A stretch of DNA of 64,000 nt, taken from positions 11,527-75,526 of the forward strand of contig CACVBU010000346.1 of NCBI GenBank assembly GCA_902728285.1, read 5' to 3'. A model generated the notes under the pieces. That model was given only the letters and a program-made list of their open reading frames with translations. It did not search any database and was not told the DNA's origin. Below are positions 35,001 through 46,131 of this stretch, one piece after another. The translations under genes and the position numbers were made by a program. Source of the DNA: Clytia hemisphaerica. Lineage: Eukaryota > Cnidaria > Hydrozoa > Leptothecata > Clytiidae. Position 1 is the first letter of the stretch, and every line of letters starts with the position of its first letter.

Positions 35001-38000
35001 CCCTGGGTAAAGACGCTGACGTCTTTGACCACTTGGCCATCGCTCCTCTGCGAATCCAGAGATTGATTTCATCGTTTTGAAATTGAAAGAAATACATTAA
35101 GTCAAGTTTCATGCCTTACAGCAATCAACAGACGTGCAATCAACATCGAAATTTTGAAATGAATTTATAACAGTTTTTTTGTTTCGGTCTTGCTCTATCT
35201 ACCAATATTTTGGCAGCAAATTTGGTCCTGCCATTTTGTTTAAGGCAAGTACCAGAAGTATTTAAATCTTTACAGTTAAGCTTATAGAGCTATTAGTTCG
35301 AGAGCCGTCGGACTTTTTATTAGGTCATAAGCCTCAGAATTTTAACCATGGCGTCATCAAATAATGACATAAAGTTCCCACAAAGTGTGATTGGTTGTCA
35401 TGGACACACTGTCCAAATTTCATCGCTAAATATTGAGTAGATAAAACGCTATACAAAGTGTCGTCCAAAAGGGGGGTCATCTGACCAGGTCAAGGAACCG
35501 GTTTTTTTGGTTAGATTTTCGATTTTCACTGTCCCTAAGGGTTGTACTAATTACCTGCAAAATTTCAGCCATGAGGCTCATGACCTAAATTTAGGCCCCT
35601 TTTTGGTCTCATTTTTGGGCATCTGACCAGGTCAAGAAACCGGATTTTTTGGTTAGATTTTCGATTTTCATTGTCCTTGAGGGTTGTACTAATGACCTGT
35701 AAAATTTCAACCATGAGGTTCGTGACCTAAATTTAAGCCCTTTTTTGACCTCTTTTTTTGGGCTCGTGGAGATCAAAGAGACAGCTAGTGTTCGATCTGA
35801 CAAAACTTTTTTGAGACTTTTCGATGCGGCGAACACGTTGAGGATGGTTAAAATTCTGAGGCTTATGACCTAATAAAAAGGCCGACAGCTCTCGAACTAT
35901 ATCAGTGTAGAGCATGTTAATGATATTCTCTGTTTTTAATCAGGTTGGGATGAAAGCACTGTTCATGACACCAGAATTCAAAACATCAAATTATTATGAT
36001 ATTCTTCAAAATGTGACACCTGAAATTCTAGATTCACATCCTGGTCAACTCAAGTCAAAAAAGTAAATACATATTTGCATATTGCTGTTAAACATGAGAA
36101 AGGTTAAATTATCTTTTGAAACAAAAAATCTATTGTTAAAGAAAACTACTACTGCTTCACACTATTCCACCCCTTTGCCTCCACCCCTTTACCTCGCGAA
36201 AAAAATGTTATTCAAGGCATTAAAAATGATATTCTTTATAAAATTTTCTCTTTTTAGTGTTCCAACGCTAGAATCAGTGATATTAACAGAAGGACCTGCC
36301 TTAGAGTTTGTATAATCTGTTTTCATGTCTAATCCAATCTGCAGGCTTAAGAGATTTGGTGAAATTCAAAAGGGATCCTGACTCAAAAGTTGATAAAACG
36401 CGTTTCTAAGCCTTGATGATTCATTAACGTAGCATATGCTATTTTTGTAATAAGCATAAAATTATTTTGTTTCCTGTTCTGATATAATGTGATTCTCCTT
36501 GCGGTATGTTTCAACAACAGACGAATGAGATCTCAGCACAGACTCAGACTGTATTAGTGCAATGCCCCTCCAGAGCGATTCTCACTCCAGTCCTCAGTGA
36601 AATGGCTCACCTATAAATATCACTATTCCTATTTGGCACATGCGCACAAAAAGAAAACATCTCTCAGTTAGAGAGAATTAATTTTAATGAAATTTTGTTT
36701 CTATTTAACAATGATAAAATAATGGTTTTCTTTCAATTTCAGTGGAGCTTTTTCATTTGAAGATGCTTTAGCAATTGGAGGAAAAGAAGAAAAAATAAAA
36801 GTGGAACAACTTCAGAAGGGCATTCGGTTTGATGATCCTGTCAATATTCAATTCACATCGGTATGGGTCATAATTCTATACCAAAAGTCTTTATTGAAAG
36901 TCTATACCCATCGTTTACGGAGTTGAATTGTGGGAAGGGTTGATTATAAAATTTTTCGATCTCAGGCGAACTTCCTACATTCCTGATCATCATATTTTTT
37001 AAGTATTACCACCGCTTTTTCTGTATAAAATATTGCTTTTCTACACATGGACAGTAATGGCATGCTATAAAGAAGAAGTATGTACCCTACTACTAAGGTT
37101 TTGTCAAATCTTTGGTGAAAATGAACTCTTTCTCTTTTAGGGTACAACAGGGAATCCAAAAGGTGCCACCCTCACTCATCACAATTTGGTCAATAATGCT
37201 GCTGTTATGAGTCATATTACTGAAATCACTGAGGTACTATACGTCTGGTTGCACTGACAAATTTTCCCAGTTTGATGTTGTAAACCGTCTATCGTTTTTT
37301 GCAGTAGACTCGAATTCTATCTCGAATCTCTTTTCACTTTCGTTTTACGCGTTTAGCGAAAATTAGTTACCGTGAAAATTAGTTCCCATAATGGGTGGCA
37401 TTGAATAACAAGACTTCAGAAAAAGGAATTCAAAGTCGATGTCTGGTTAAACTGAATTGAACTGTTCTGAAAAAAGGCACTCTGAGAAAGAGGCTACAAA
37501 ATACATTTCCAGGACTTTAAGGATAAAAAGTTTATTCGTTCCGTAAAATTTTATTCCGTTCCGTAACGTCGTTTTCCAAAAATCTTGATTTAATTTTTTC
37601 TTCCACAGGAAGATCGTGTATGCACTCCACAGCCTTTGTATCACTGCTTTGGAACAGTTATCGGCTGGTAAAAGCTATTTCTTCAGATTTCTTTACTATT
37701 TATCATAATACTCACAAAACACTTAATTGCTCGAATATTCTGTTATATGTATTACTGATTCCCGTATGATTTCGAATTATCGAAACTCAGGTATCTATCG
37801 GTTTGCGTCGATTTAGCATTAAAGAACCAAGTTTTCAGTCAATGATTCTTCTCTTCCTTTGAATGAAGTTTAGCAAGTCTCATAAACGGTGCAACGCAAG
37901 TCTATCCTACGCGTGGTATCGATCCTGCAGCTACTTTAGAAGCTATTGAAAATGAAAGGTATCCTGTTCGTCTATATTGTCTTTTTAGTTGTATTTATAT

Positions 38001-41000
38001 GTCTTTTTACATGATCTAAGATCATGTTCAGTTCATTATTTTCAATGTAAGAAACACTCTCCCTCATAATCTTTTAACCTCGTTTGTAACTCACACTACT
38101 TTTTATTTGAAACTCATTAGCTTTAAAATCCCTATCTTTAGACCCGAATACTAATGAAAATCTTTTCTAAGATTCAATTTTGTAATTAAGAAATTTCATT
38201 AAAAGCAATAAAGTCGTTGTTATTGTGCTTCATCTAATAATTACAGAAGTCCAGTTACAGATCTAGTTACAGAACTTCTCCCTTGAAATAGACCCAAGAG
38301 GGACTAAGCAAGTTATCCTCAATACGGCGACTGATCTTAGTGGGCACTAAAACTTTTTACTTTCATGTTAACTTTTAGATGTACGGTGATATACGGTATA
38401 CCGACCATGTTTTTGGACATGTTGCACCATCCAACATTTAAACGTGAGAATATGAAAACGTTGCGAACAGGATGCTTGGGTGGACAACCTTGTCCTCCTC
38501 AATTGATGCGTCGAATCATCGAAGATATGGATTGTCCAGAGTTCACTGTATGTAAACATCCCTGTCTCACTGACCCATCGAATGTTTATTTTTAACGATG
38601 ATCTCATCAGGGAGAATATTTTTAAGGAATCCTACTGGCACTGACAAAGTGTCCTTGTGTCTGCCCACCGGGTGTGCCAAAAATAAGTTACCCTCTTTGA
38701 TTTGATATTGTAGGCAGTAGAAGAAATATTTTTGCAAAAATTGTTGCGGAATCGTTAAAAGTTTTCCTCTGATTGATTCCAAAAAACTTTTGAAAAACCT
38801 TTCTACTACTGCCTGCAATATCAAATCAAAGAAGTTAACATATTTCTGGCGCACCCTATATTTAGAGTCTTTGGTTCTCTTGTTTTCCCAAGATTCCCAA
38901 TGAATCATTATTTTTTTCAGATAGGGTATGGTCTTACAGAAACAAGTCCAATCGTTACATTTGCTGATCCCAATGCTGAAATCGAAAGACGAATGACCAC
39001 TATCGGAAAAACTTTGCCGCACATGGAAGTGAGTTTTCTGTCGTGATTAAAACTTTCATTCTAAAATTGACACAAACACATTGTAAGTTGTTTTTTATGC
39101 TCGTTGGATGACCCGTTGGTAAACCCTAGGACTGTTTCAGTCATCCTTTCTTCTAGATATTTATATCCCAACATCCCAATCCACCATTTTGCCTAGCTAG
39201 TATAAAATGAAAGCATTTATAGCAATATATAGCATTTTCATTTTTATTAGACCAAGATAATTGACGAGGAAGGCCACATTGTTCCTGTTAACACTTCAGG
39301 AGAATTGTGCTTCAGAGGTCATTGTGTTTTCCAAGGTTACTGGGATGACGTCATCAAAACTAAAGAAGCCATTGACGAAAATGGTTGGTTTCATTCAGGA
39401 GATTTGGGTCAAATTGATGAAAATGGATATTGTAAAGTGGTTGGACGTTTAAAAGATATGATTATTCGGGGTGGCGAAAATATTTATCCAACAGAAGTGG
39501 AAAACTTCCTTCATAATCATCCTGATATTGAAGATGTTCAAATTGTTGGAATACCCGATGAACGTTTCGGTGAAGAATGCTGTGCTTGGATTAAGTAAGC
39601 TCCAATTACCTCTATTCATGATATGCACCATTGCAATGTCTTCCGTTCCACCCAATAGCTGATTGGTTGAAAGTGATGTATTGACCGATTTTACGTCACT
39701 TCCAACCAATGAGCTATTGGTTCTGTGACGTAATGTCAGAAGACATTGCAGTAGTGCATATCATGAATATTATGTCCTTTGAATCAAGTTGAAAGGCCTT
39801 TAGGGTAATCATCTCGATAGTACCAAGTCAATCGGTAACCAATGGCTAACGGGGAAGAGATTTAGCAGATCACAAAAATTACATCAAGCCTGTTTTCTAC
39901 AGAGTGAAAAAAATCCGTATATTCCTAAGTTATATCAGTCCTTTTAAGGAGCAATGGACAAGTGGTTAAAGGTGTCTGTGTTAAAAACCAGGGGTTCGCC
40001 CTTTGAATCTCCACTTCTTCCTTCGTTCAGTTCATAGAAGCCGAGCCGCTTATTGCGAACCCCATCCAAGACTGTCATAGAAAGTCCTAGATTTGTCTGT
40101 TTAAGTAAAATATCAACTATCTCTACTATATATCGTTCAATATATCATATAACAGTAGCTTCAAGGATGCATTACTTTTAAAAATTAACACTACACTTTA
40201 GGATTGAGAAGAGGATGTGACACTACCAAAGAGGAATTAAAACAATTTTGCAAAGGAAAGGTAAAGTTGTTGGTTTTCTACCTAGATTCATGTTATAAAG
40301 ACTCATCCTCTATGCAGATTCATGGGAACTGTCCTCTGTAATCTTAATGACTTGCAATAATTAGATATGTTCACCTGTTAATCAATTACATTCGGTAAGT
40401 CTGAAGAAATGGTATCTGTTGAATGAATCATTTTAGTGCTGTGAATATATAATCCTTGTAACCTGTTTTCCTCTTCTCCATAGATCTCGCATTACAAGAT
40501 TCCAAGATATATTGAGTTTGTTGATGAATACCCCATGACTGTCACTGGCAAGGTACGTGACCTAGCATTCGAGCCCAGTCTCTTTGTAACGTCAAATACA
40601 CCTGTCTCACCAAATAATTTCTGCTTATCAAGTCTCTTTAAAAGTATTTAAGCCCTCCTTTATTTGATGACGTTTCCTTAAAATTCTGCACTTCCAATCT
40701 TACTGCCCGAGTTTATGCATTCGAGACAATTCAAGGGGTCAGGGGACGGTATAAAGCAAAGTTGACATGTCTCCAAAATCACCGTCAACTTTGCTCGACG
40801 ACGGTAAAAAACACCAAGATACCGTCGTCTGTTTAGGTGAACAAAGGCGATATAGAGCTTAGAGTGTACATCAACTATCGACTTTGTTTTGTATCATTTC
40901 ACTTACCGTCGCCCTCGATATCCTCCGATACATAAATACGGTAGTTTTAAAGTTCAGACGGTAAGGTAAACCATATTAAGAAACCGATTAAATTCATCAT

Positions 41001-41881
41001 TTTGGTAAGTTGTGTTGTTGTACTGACGCCCAGGTTGTTGATGCTCCCCAAGGTTTTGGAGAATAACTATCCAACGGTGTTTTTTTTTCTCCTCAACTAC
41101 CGTGCTCAAAAGATGGACTACTTGTTAGCCTTTTTGTATTCATAATATCTTTTATATTCAAATCTCGATTACTATTAGACGAGGAGTTAAAGAGGGATTT
41201 TATTTTGAATACATTATCAAGCAACCCCCTTTACCTAATAAATGTCTATCCGATTGTAATATACCACACAAAAGTTGTGTAGAAAATGCCTGTCTCAGCT
41301 TCTCGGTCGTGTTTGAAACTCCAAATGAAAATATTCTAAAAAGCTAACCTGAAAATCACAATCAGCAAAACATCCCACGGGATAAGTAATAAAAGTCTTT
41401 TAACCAGGGGACGCAAAAGATCTTGTAACTTGTAGGTGCAGCTTTTCAGTCTGGGGTTTTCCCAAATATACTAATTTTTACCAAAACGAAACTCTTGGTA
41501 AGGGTTTAAGTTTAGGCTACTTGGAGGATTATTCCTAATGGGATTTCATTAGACTCTATAGTCTAAGACAAATCACTATCTAAAAGAAATAAGCCCAAAG
41601 CCGAAGAAAATTCACAAATGGGTTTTTTGCCGAAAAGAGTTTACAGTCGGTAGAGTTTAACAGTCTTCGAAATTCTTCGAATCTCTCCAGCCGATTTTTT
41701 TACGTATATACGTATACCGCCATATTTTCCCGCCTGAAAAATTTGCAGGGTGGTCAAATTTTCTAATATCAAATGGTGTCGTAGTAGCTCATTCAATGAA
41801 ACATAGTTATTGCTTTGTTATTTTCAGGTCAAAAAGGTCGAAATTCGTCAGCAAATGAAATTGAAAATGGGTTTGGAATGA
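32003..41881 (+). CDS. ACSF2: Acyl-CoA synthetase family member 2-like, copy 2
   Basis: Same enzyme type as copy 1, about 4.5 kb downstream in the same direction. Sixteen exons: 32003-32061, 33010-33175, 34463-34591, 34768-34821, 35944-36062, 36258-36305, 36743-36860, 37141-37233, 37609-37667, 37869-37958, 38379-38547, 38921-39028, 39251-39594, 40209-40260, 40484-40552, 41828-41881; about 576 residues. The first 20 residues ([17 protein letters not shown]) form a basic mitochondrial-type presequence unrelated in sequence to that of copy 1. The P-loop GTTGNPKGA is at 232-240; [24 protein letters not shown] and MTVTGK are all kept. Exons 11 and 12 of copy 1 are fused here (38379-38547). Three splice choices rest on frame: donor GA|GTTTGT at 36305, acceptor GAATGAAG at 37868 rather than TTTAG, and acceptor ATTGAG at 40208 rather than TTTAG at 40201. 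The introns hold two SINEs and several MITEs. Confidence 0.9.
34130..34381. repeat. Four copies of CACTGTAAGGGT
   Basis: The exact 12-mer occurs at 34130, 34302, 34334 and 34370 on the plus strand, within intron 2 of ACSF2 copy 2. The function is unknown; it could be the subterminal motif of an old transposon. Confidence 0.75.
34855..35046 (-). mobile_element. tRNA-derived SINE, copy 1
   Basis: On the minus strand from 35046 the head resembles a class II (Ser/Leu-like) tRNA gene: GGAGCGATGGCCAAGTGG contains an A box (TGGCCAAGTGG), and GTTCGAATCC at about 34990 is a B box. The acceptor-like ends GGAGC and GCTCC pair. A non-tRNA body follows (CGTTCAGTTCATAGATAGCC, AACCCCATG, GACTGTCTAAAAGTCATAGA). 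It lies in intron 4 of ACSF2 copy 2. A functional tRNA is unlikely because the anticodon arm is abnormal (four-base loop) and a SINE body is attached. Confidence 0.8.
35296..35897. mobile_element. 602 bp MITE with TA flanks
   Basis: GTTCGAGAGCCGTCGGACTT, then TTTATTAGGTCATAAGCCTC and AGAATTTTAACCA, is mirrored by the right arm ending GCTCTCGAAC at 35897. TA flanks both ends. Inside, a unit of about 130 bp is repeated twice (ATCTGACCAGGTCAAGGAAC near 35478 and ATCTGACCAGGTCAAGAAAC near 35621). It lies in intron 4 of ACSF2 copy 2. Confidence 0.85.
38670..38856. mobile_element. 187 bp MITE
   Basis: GGGTGTGCCAAAAATAAGTT and CTTTGATTTGATATTGTAGG, CAGTAG are mirrored by CTACTGCCTGCAATATCAAA, TCAAAG and TTCTGGCGCACCC. 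It lies in intron 11 of ACSF2 copy 2, between exons 38379-38547 and 38921-39028. Confidence 0.85.
39614..39769. mobile_element. 156 bp MITE
   Basis: ATTCATGATATGCACCATTG, then CAATGTCTTC, is mirrored by GAAGACATTGCAGTAGTGCA, TATCATGAAT. An inner pair, CCAATAGCT and AGCTATTGG, continues the stem. It begins 20 bp after the exon that ends at 39594 in ACSF2 copy 2. Confidence 0.85.
39948..40105 (+). mobile_element. tRNA-derived SINE, copy 2
   Basis: The head GGAGCAATGGACAAGTGG and the body word CGTTCAGTTCATAGA, then AACCCCAT, GACTGTC and TCATAGA, match the SINE at 34855-35046 in the opposite orientation, with more decay in the B-box region (TTTGAATCTCC). It lies in intron 13 of ACSF2 copy 2 (between 39594 and 40209). 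Confidence 0.75.
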
Positions 41882-42336
41882 TTCTTGGCTATTTATATAA
41901 GGTTTTTGAAAAAGATTTTTAGGGCGGGTGAGATTTTTCAACTATTAATTGAATTTGCGTACGAGTAATTGTAATAGTTTTGATTTTTTAGAGAAATATA
42001 AATACGATAAATTTTAGCATCCCTTTGGCTACCATGAGAATTCTTTAGTTTTTATCAATATTTACAAAAATCAAGGGAAGGGAGCTTTTAAACTATGCCA
42101 GTACTTTAGCCTAAAAGTAAGAAACATTGCTCTATAGTTTTACCCAATTCATCTGAACTAAGTTTCATTGGATATTAGGATTTTAACTTTTACCCGACCT
42201 GGTTTAAAAACACGCTAGGGAACTAAAAATAATGGAAAATCACTGGATTAAAATGAGTAGAAGTCATAAATTCTATTGTCAGCAGTCATAGATGCAGTAG
42301 GAATTCCCAGTAAGGGAATAAATAAATATAGATATG

Positions 42337-42784
42337 AAGTCTGTCTCAAAATAATTTGCAGCTGAGACAAAAAATGGCTGTAACTTTTGGAAGAATTTGA
42401 ATGAAGTTGCGATTTTGTGCTCGTTGAAAAGATATTTGTGAGTGGAATATTATCAAGCAAATAAATTTGAAAAATACATAAAAATGAAGAAAATCAACTT
42501 CTTGTAGAAATGAGGTATGATTACAATTTTCACAGGAGTGATTCTTCAATCTTTGACCATCATCACTGTGAAAAAATTTTTCAAAAATATTTCTAGAAGA
42601 AGTTAATTTTTTTCTTCTTTTTTTTTTCATTTTAAATTTTCTTTTTTTTCCAATTTTTTTTGCTTAATAATATTCCACTCACAAATATCTTTTCAATAAG
42701 CACAACATCGTTACTTGATTCAAATTCTATCAAAAGTTACAGTCATTTTTTGTCTCAGCTGCGAATTATTTTGAGACAGACTTT
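42337..42784. mobile_element. 448 bp inverted-repeat element between convergent genes
   Basis: Arms of about 124 bp (42337-42460 and 42661-42784) are inverted copies: AAGTCTGTCTCAAAATAATT, TGCAGCTGAGACAAAAAATG, then AAAAGATATTTGTG and GAGTGGAATATTAT. The loop is AT-rich with a poly-T run. It sits between the end of ACSF2 copy 2 and the end of the first reductase gene. Confidence 0.85.
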
Positions 42785-43003
42785 AGATAGTGTTTTTAAT
42801 GAAATAAAACGAAGAAGAACAATTAGAATTCTATCAATAGAAACATCTAGGACCCATAAAAATGAAAGTGCAATATAGTGTCTCCTTTTCCGTATAACTG
42901 GTAAACAGTTCAAAATGTACACTAAAAAGGATGGATAAAATCTATACGAGGATGAAGGAAAAGAAAGGCAAATAGCATTTGTCTGAAAATTCGTATCAAA
43001 AGT

Positions 43004-43009
43004 TTTATT
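43004..43009 (-). terminator. Candidate poly(A) signal for the 43.2-44.9 kb gene
   Basis: AATAAA on the minus strand lies about 175 bp after the stop codon. A second AATAAA overlaps the stop codon itself (43183-43188), so the true site is undecided. Confidence 0.4.
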
Positions 43010-43183
43010 TGTCATCGCAACATAATTTTAAATATTTCCAAACAAAATGAATAAATTAATGTTTACATAACGCCCCCATTCCTCAAATATTGAAAAACGC
43101 TAACTGGAAACGTCGCTTGCTTGAAGTAGGCGACTCTCTTCCAGTGGAATTATCTTGAAAAAAATGTCCTATTGTAGTTAAAT

Positions 43184-44932
43184 TTATTTTTGGTTTGGTT
43201 TTCCTTCCGATTCACGAAGTGCTTTGGCAGCTCTAGCCCACCATTCGACTTCGTTGAATAATTTCTTTAAACTACTGCAAATGTGAGTGTTTTCTGTTGT
43301 TCCATCTTCCTTCACTTCCTTGTGAACCTGTTGTGAGAAAGAAAACGAGCAAAAGTTAGTCAACAGGAATTAGTTTATTCATAGTCCGTATAAAATACCC
43401 TGGTCCCTCGACTTTTTGTCATTAGCTTTTTTCTTGGTTCATAACAAAAGACAAAAATTGATTTTCTCAGTTTTTTCTCACGTTTCTAACAATTCCTCCC
43501 CTCTTATGCATGTCGTTCTAAAAAAGCTAGAATTAGAACGCCATGCTCTTAAAAGATCAGTTCGCAATTTGATCATATGATCAAAATTTGAGCAAACCAA
43601 ACCGATTTCTCAACCTAAGTTAAAGCTAGAAACATTAGAAAGCAACAATAGGCTTCCTAAACTTATTTTTTATCCAAGCTATGGTTAGTTCAGTGTATAA
43701 TTCAATAATCAAAAACCAACCATCAGTGGCAAATCTACGTAGAAAGTCCGCGAGTTGAACTTTCTTTTATATAAAGCACAAGGAGTAGGTCAACCCCGGA
43801 CCAAATACCCTTATTTTGGAATTTAAGATATTGGAGCGATTGGAGCGATAACTGTCAAAACGAGCTACTTACAGTATCGACGGCTACGAAATGTTTGACT
43901 GGGAGGCATCCGAATTCTGAAAGGAAAGGGCGTGCAGAGGCGACCGCCATAACACCACCCTGATTGCTCATGGAGTAAGATACGACACCACTTGATTTGA
44001 ATTCAAAACTAAATAGAAAATGATACAATACAAAGGCATGTGTTTGACCAGTTAGTTTATGATGGGGAGGGGATGCTTCCGACAGATCGGTATTCCGGTT
44101 TTAGGCTTACTTCTTCCTACCAATATTCCGGTACATATTGAAAAAAGAGAATTAGCTGTATTAGTTAATGCAGGGGTTCTTTTGAGCCTCGGCGACTAAG
44201 TAGCTATAGTTTTGAAAACGACGAATCCTATGAGAATAATGGATGGCACGAGGAGCTAAGGAGTTTTCAAAAGTTTGCTAAAATCAAAGTAACGTTCTTC
44301 TTCATCATTTAAAGATGGACAGAAAAAAATGGACAGATAGGTAGAAGAATAGGTTACCTGGTTGGCGGTAGATGGTCCATAAGGTTTGTCAATGCTGGTG
44401 GAAGACTTCGATTGTATTCTGCAGTCACGATAATGTAACCGTCTGCGCTCATTACAATTTCATTTAGTTGCTTAAGGTTCTCAGGAGCTTGGGATGGATC
44501 GCGATGGAAATGTAGAGGTAACTTCAGGACTGGTAAATCATAATCGGCTGGGTCTGTAAAGAAATGTAAAAGAAAGTATTAAGTTAATTCAAAAGCATGG
44601 ACCACTGTAAACTACAGTGTTCCAGTGTTAAAACGTGATGTAAAAACTACTGTATTCAAGGAAAAAGCTCAAAAGTTAGGATTGCGTTTATATTCTGTAT
44701 GGGGCAGAAGTGTTTTAACAAGAATTTCCTGCTTGTTTGAGATTTGCTTCCTATGCTAACTTCCATAAGATACGCGGAAAGACGCACGCAGCAACTTACC
44801 AATAACTTCAAGTGTATGTCCTTTAGAGCCCAATACTTCATTGAATTGACTTTCAACAAGTTTCTTCATACGATCGCCCATACGACCATCACGAATAGAA
44901 GATAAAATACAGACCAGTTTGATGGGAGCCAT
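43184..44932 (-). CDS. NADPH-dependent FMN reductase-like protein, copy A
   Basis: This is a flavodoxin-fold flavoprotein of the FMN_red family, expected to bind FMN and reduce FMN or quinones with NAD(P)H. Four exons: 44800-44932, 44358-44553, 43873-44008, 43184-43327; 202 residues, all GT-AG and in frame. The FMN-phosphate loop is SSIRDGRMG (11-19), the second flavin-contact motif is AEYNRSLPPALTN (89-101), and SMSNQGGVMA (about 123-132) matches the family's Gly-rich third motif. The C-terminus has a long extra helix-like part with EWWARAAKALRE. The start AAATGG is the first ATG before the motif. No targeting peptide is seen, so it is probably cytosolic. It is a tandem partner of copy B with exon 2 and exon 3 of identical length. 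The exact substrate cannot be read from sequence. Confidence 0.88.
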
Positions 44933-46131
44933 TTCAAGATGAAGTGATATCAAATGTATTCCACTGAAAGCTTAGCTCTTTCTCTTTCCAAAGTCAAACT
45001 AAAACAAGAATGTATAAGAGTAAAGAAAAGCGTAATAAAATCTCCTGTTGTTGAACATTAGAATATATCATAATCTTTCAAACTGTTTGAATAAATAGAA
45101 TGTATGAATAAAGCTTTTTATTTGAACTATCTCCCTCTTATAGAGATGCCATTCAAATGCAAAAAGTTGAATTCAAAGCTTCTTTATTCACGTGCAAAAT
45201 CTGCTTTTATCAGCAAATACAACAGCAATTAATAATTTAATAAACGTTACACGTGATATGAAGAACTTTCTAGTACGAAAACATTCTGCAGCACTTTACA
45301 TAACTTTATTTCGTGTCGTAATAAACCACAAATGTGGTATAATAAACGCTGTTACCATTTACCATTACATTTATAATCAGATTACCTTTCAATTGTGTGT
45401 AAAATGAAAAGTACATTTAATTTTGCTATCAATAAAGATTACTTCTTTCAAGAGTTTTTGATGCACCATTTTTTTGTAACTGTAAAGAGAGTGCGAGATA
45501 AAAAACAAACATTAAAAGAATATACATACCCCTTACATCTGCAAAGCATAAAATTAAGGGGCAAGATCCTTAAGCAAATATTGGCTGAGCTATCACTGCG
45601 AAAAAAACTTTTCTCGTTTGTAGATTAAAACAAACAAAAACAGAGAAAGAAGGGCTGTAAAAAAGTATTAAGAGACACCCCCTTCCCCTGTTAGGTCTAG
45701 GACATAACATTCAACCAAATTTTACTTTTAAAACAAAATATCATCAATCTGAGATGTATAAATGTATGAGTATGTCACATATGTATATAATCGTAAATAT
45801 TCATTTCAATATAATTTCTAAATTTACAAACTAGAGTGCTTTACAAAATCATGGTACAAAAAAAATCCATACTTAATATGATATTTTCAAAATTGGTAAT
45901 CGTGCAATAATAATAAAAGCAAACCAATCAAACCCAAAATCATTACAGATCGATCCAAATAGTGATACACAGAGGAAACAATCCCTAAACTTATTAAGAA
46001 GCATGAAAGGTGCAATTTAGATTAAGTGATACAGCTATTAGGGGTTAAAGGGCTGTAGTAGAATGTTGTAGCTATCTAGTCACCAAGTCTAATAATAAAT
46101 AATCTAGCTAGCTGAAATAAAAGTAGTCCAT
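44933..46131. other. Spacer between the two reductase genes
   Basis: No gene is seen. The short ORFs at 45192-45628 lack domains and overlap AT-rich sequence. This interval should contain the promoter of copy A and the 3' end of copy B. Confidence 0.5.

Noticed and set aside
34974-35046. Functional tRNA gene on the minus strand
   Set aside because: A and B boxes are present, but the anticodon arm is abnormal and the sequence continues into a body shared with a second decayed copy, so it is a SINE head.
37869-37872. TTTAG at 37869-37873 as acceptor for ACSF2 copy 2 exon 10
   Set aside because: It puts the exon out of frame with copy 1; the AAG at 37866-37868 restores the conserved residues [13 protein letters not shown].
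42248-43015. ORFs on both strands around 42.3-43.0 kb
   Set aside because: They are mirror translations of the inverted repeat 42337-42784 and its AT-rich flanks.
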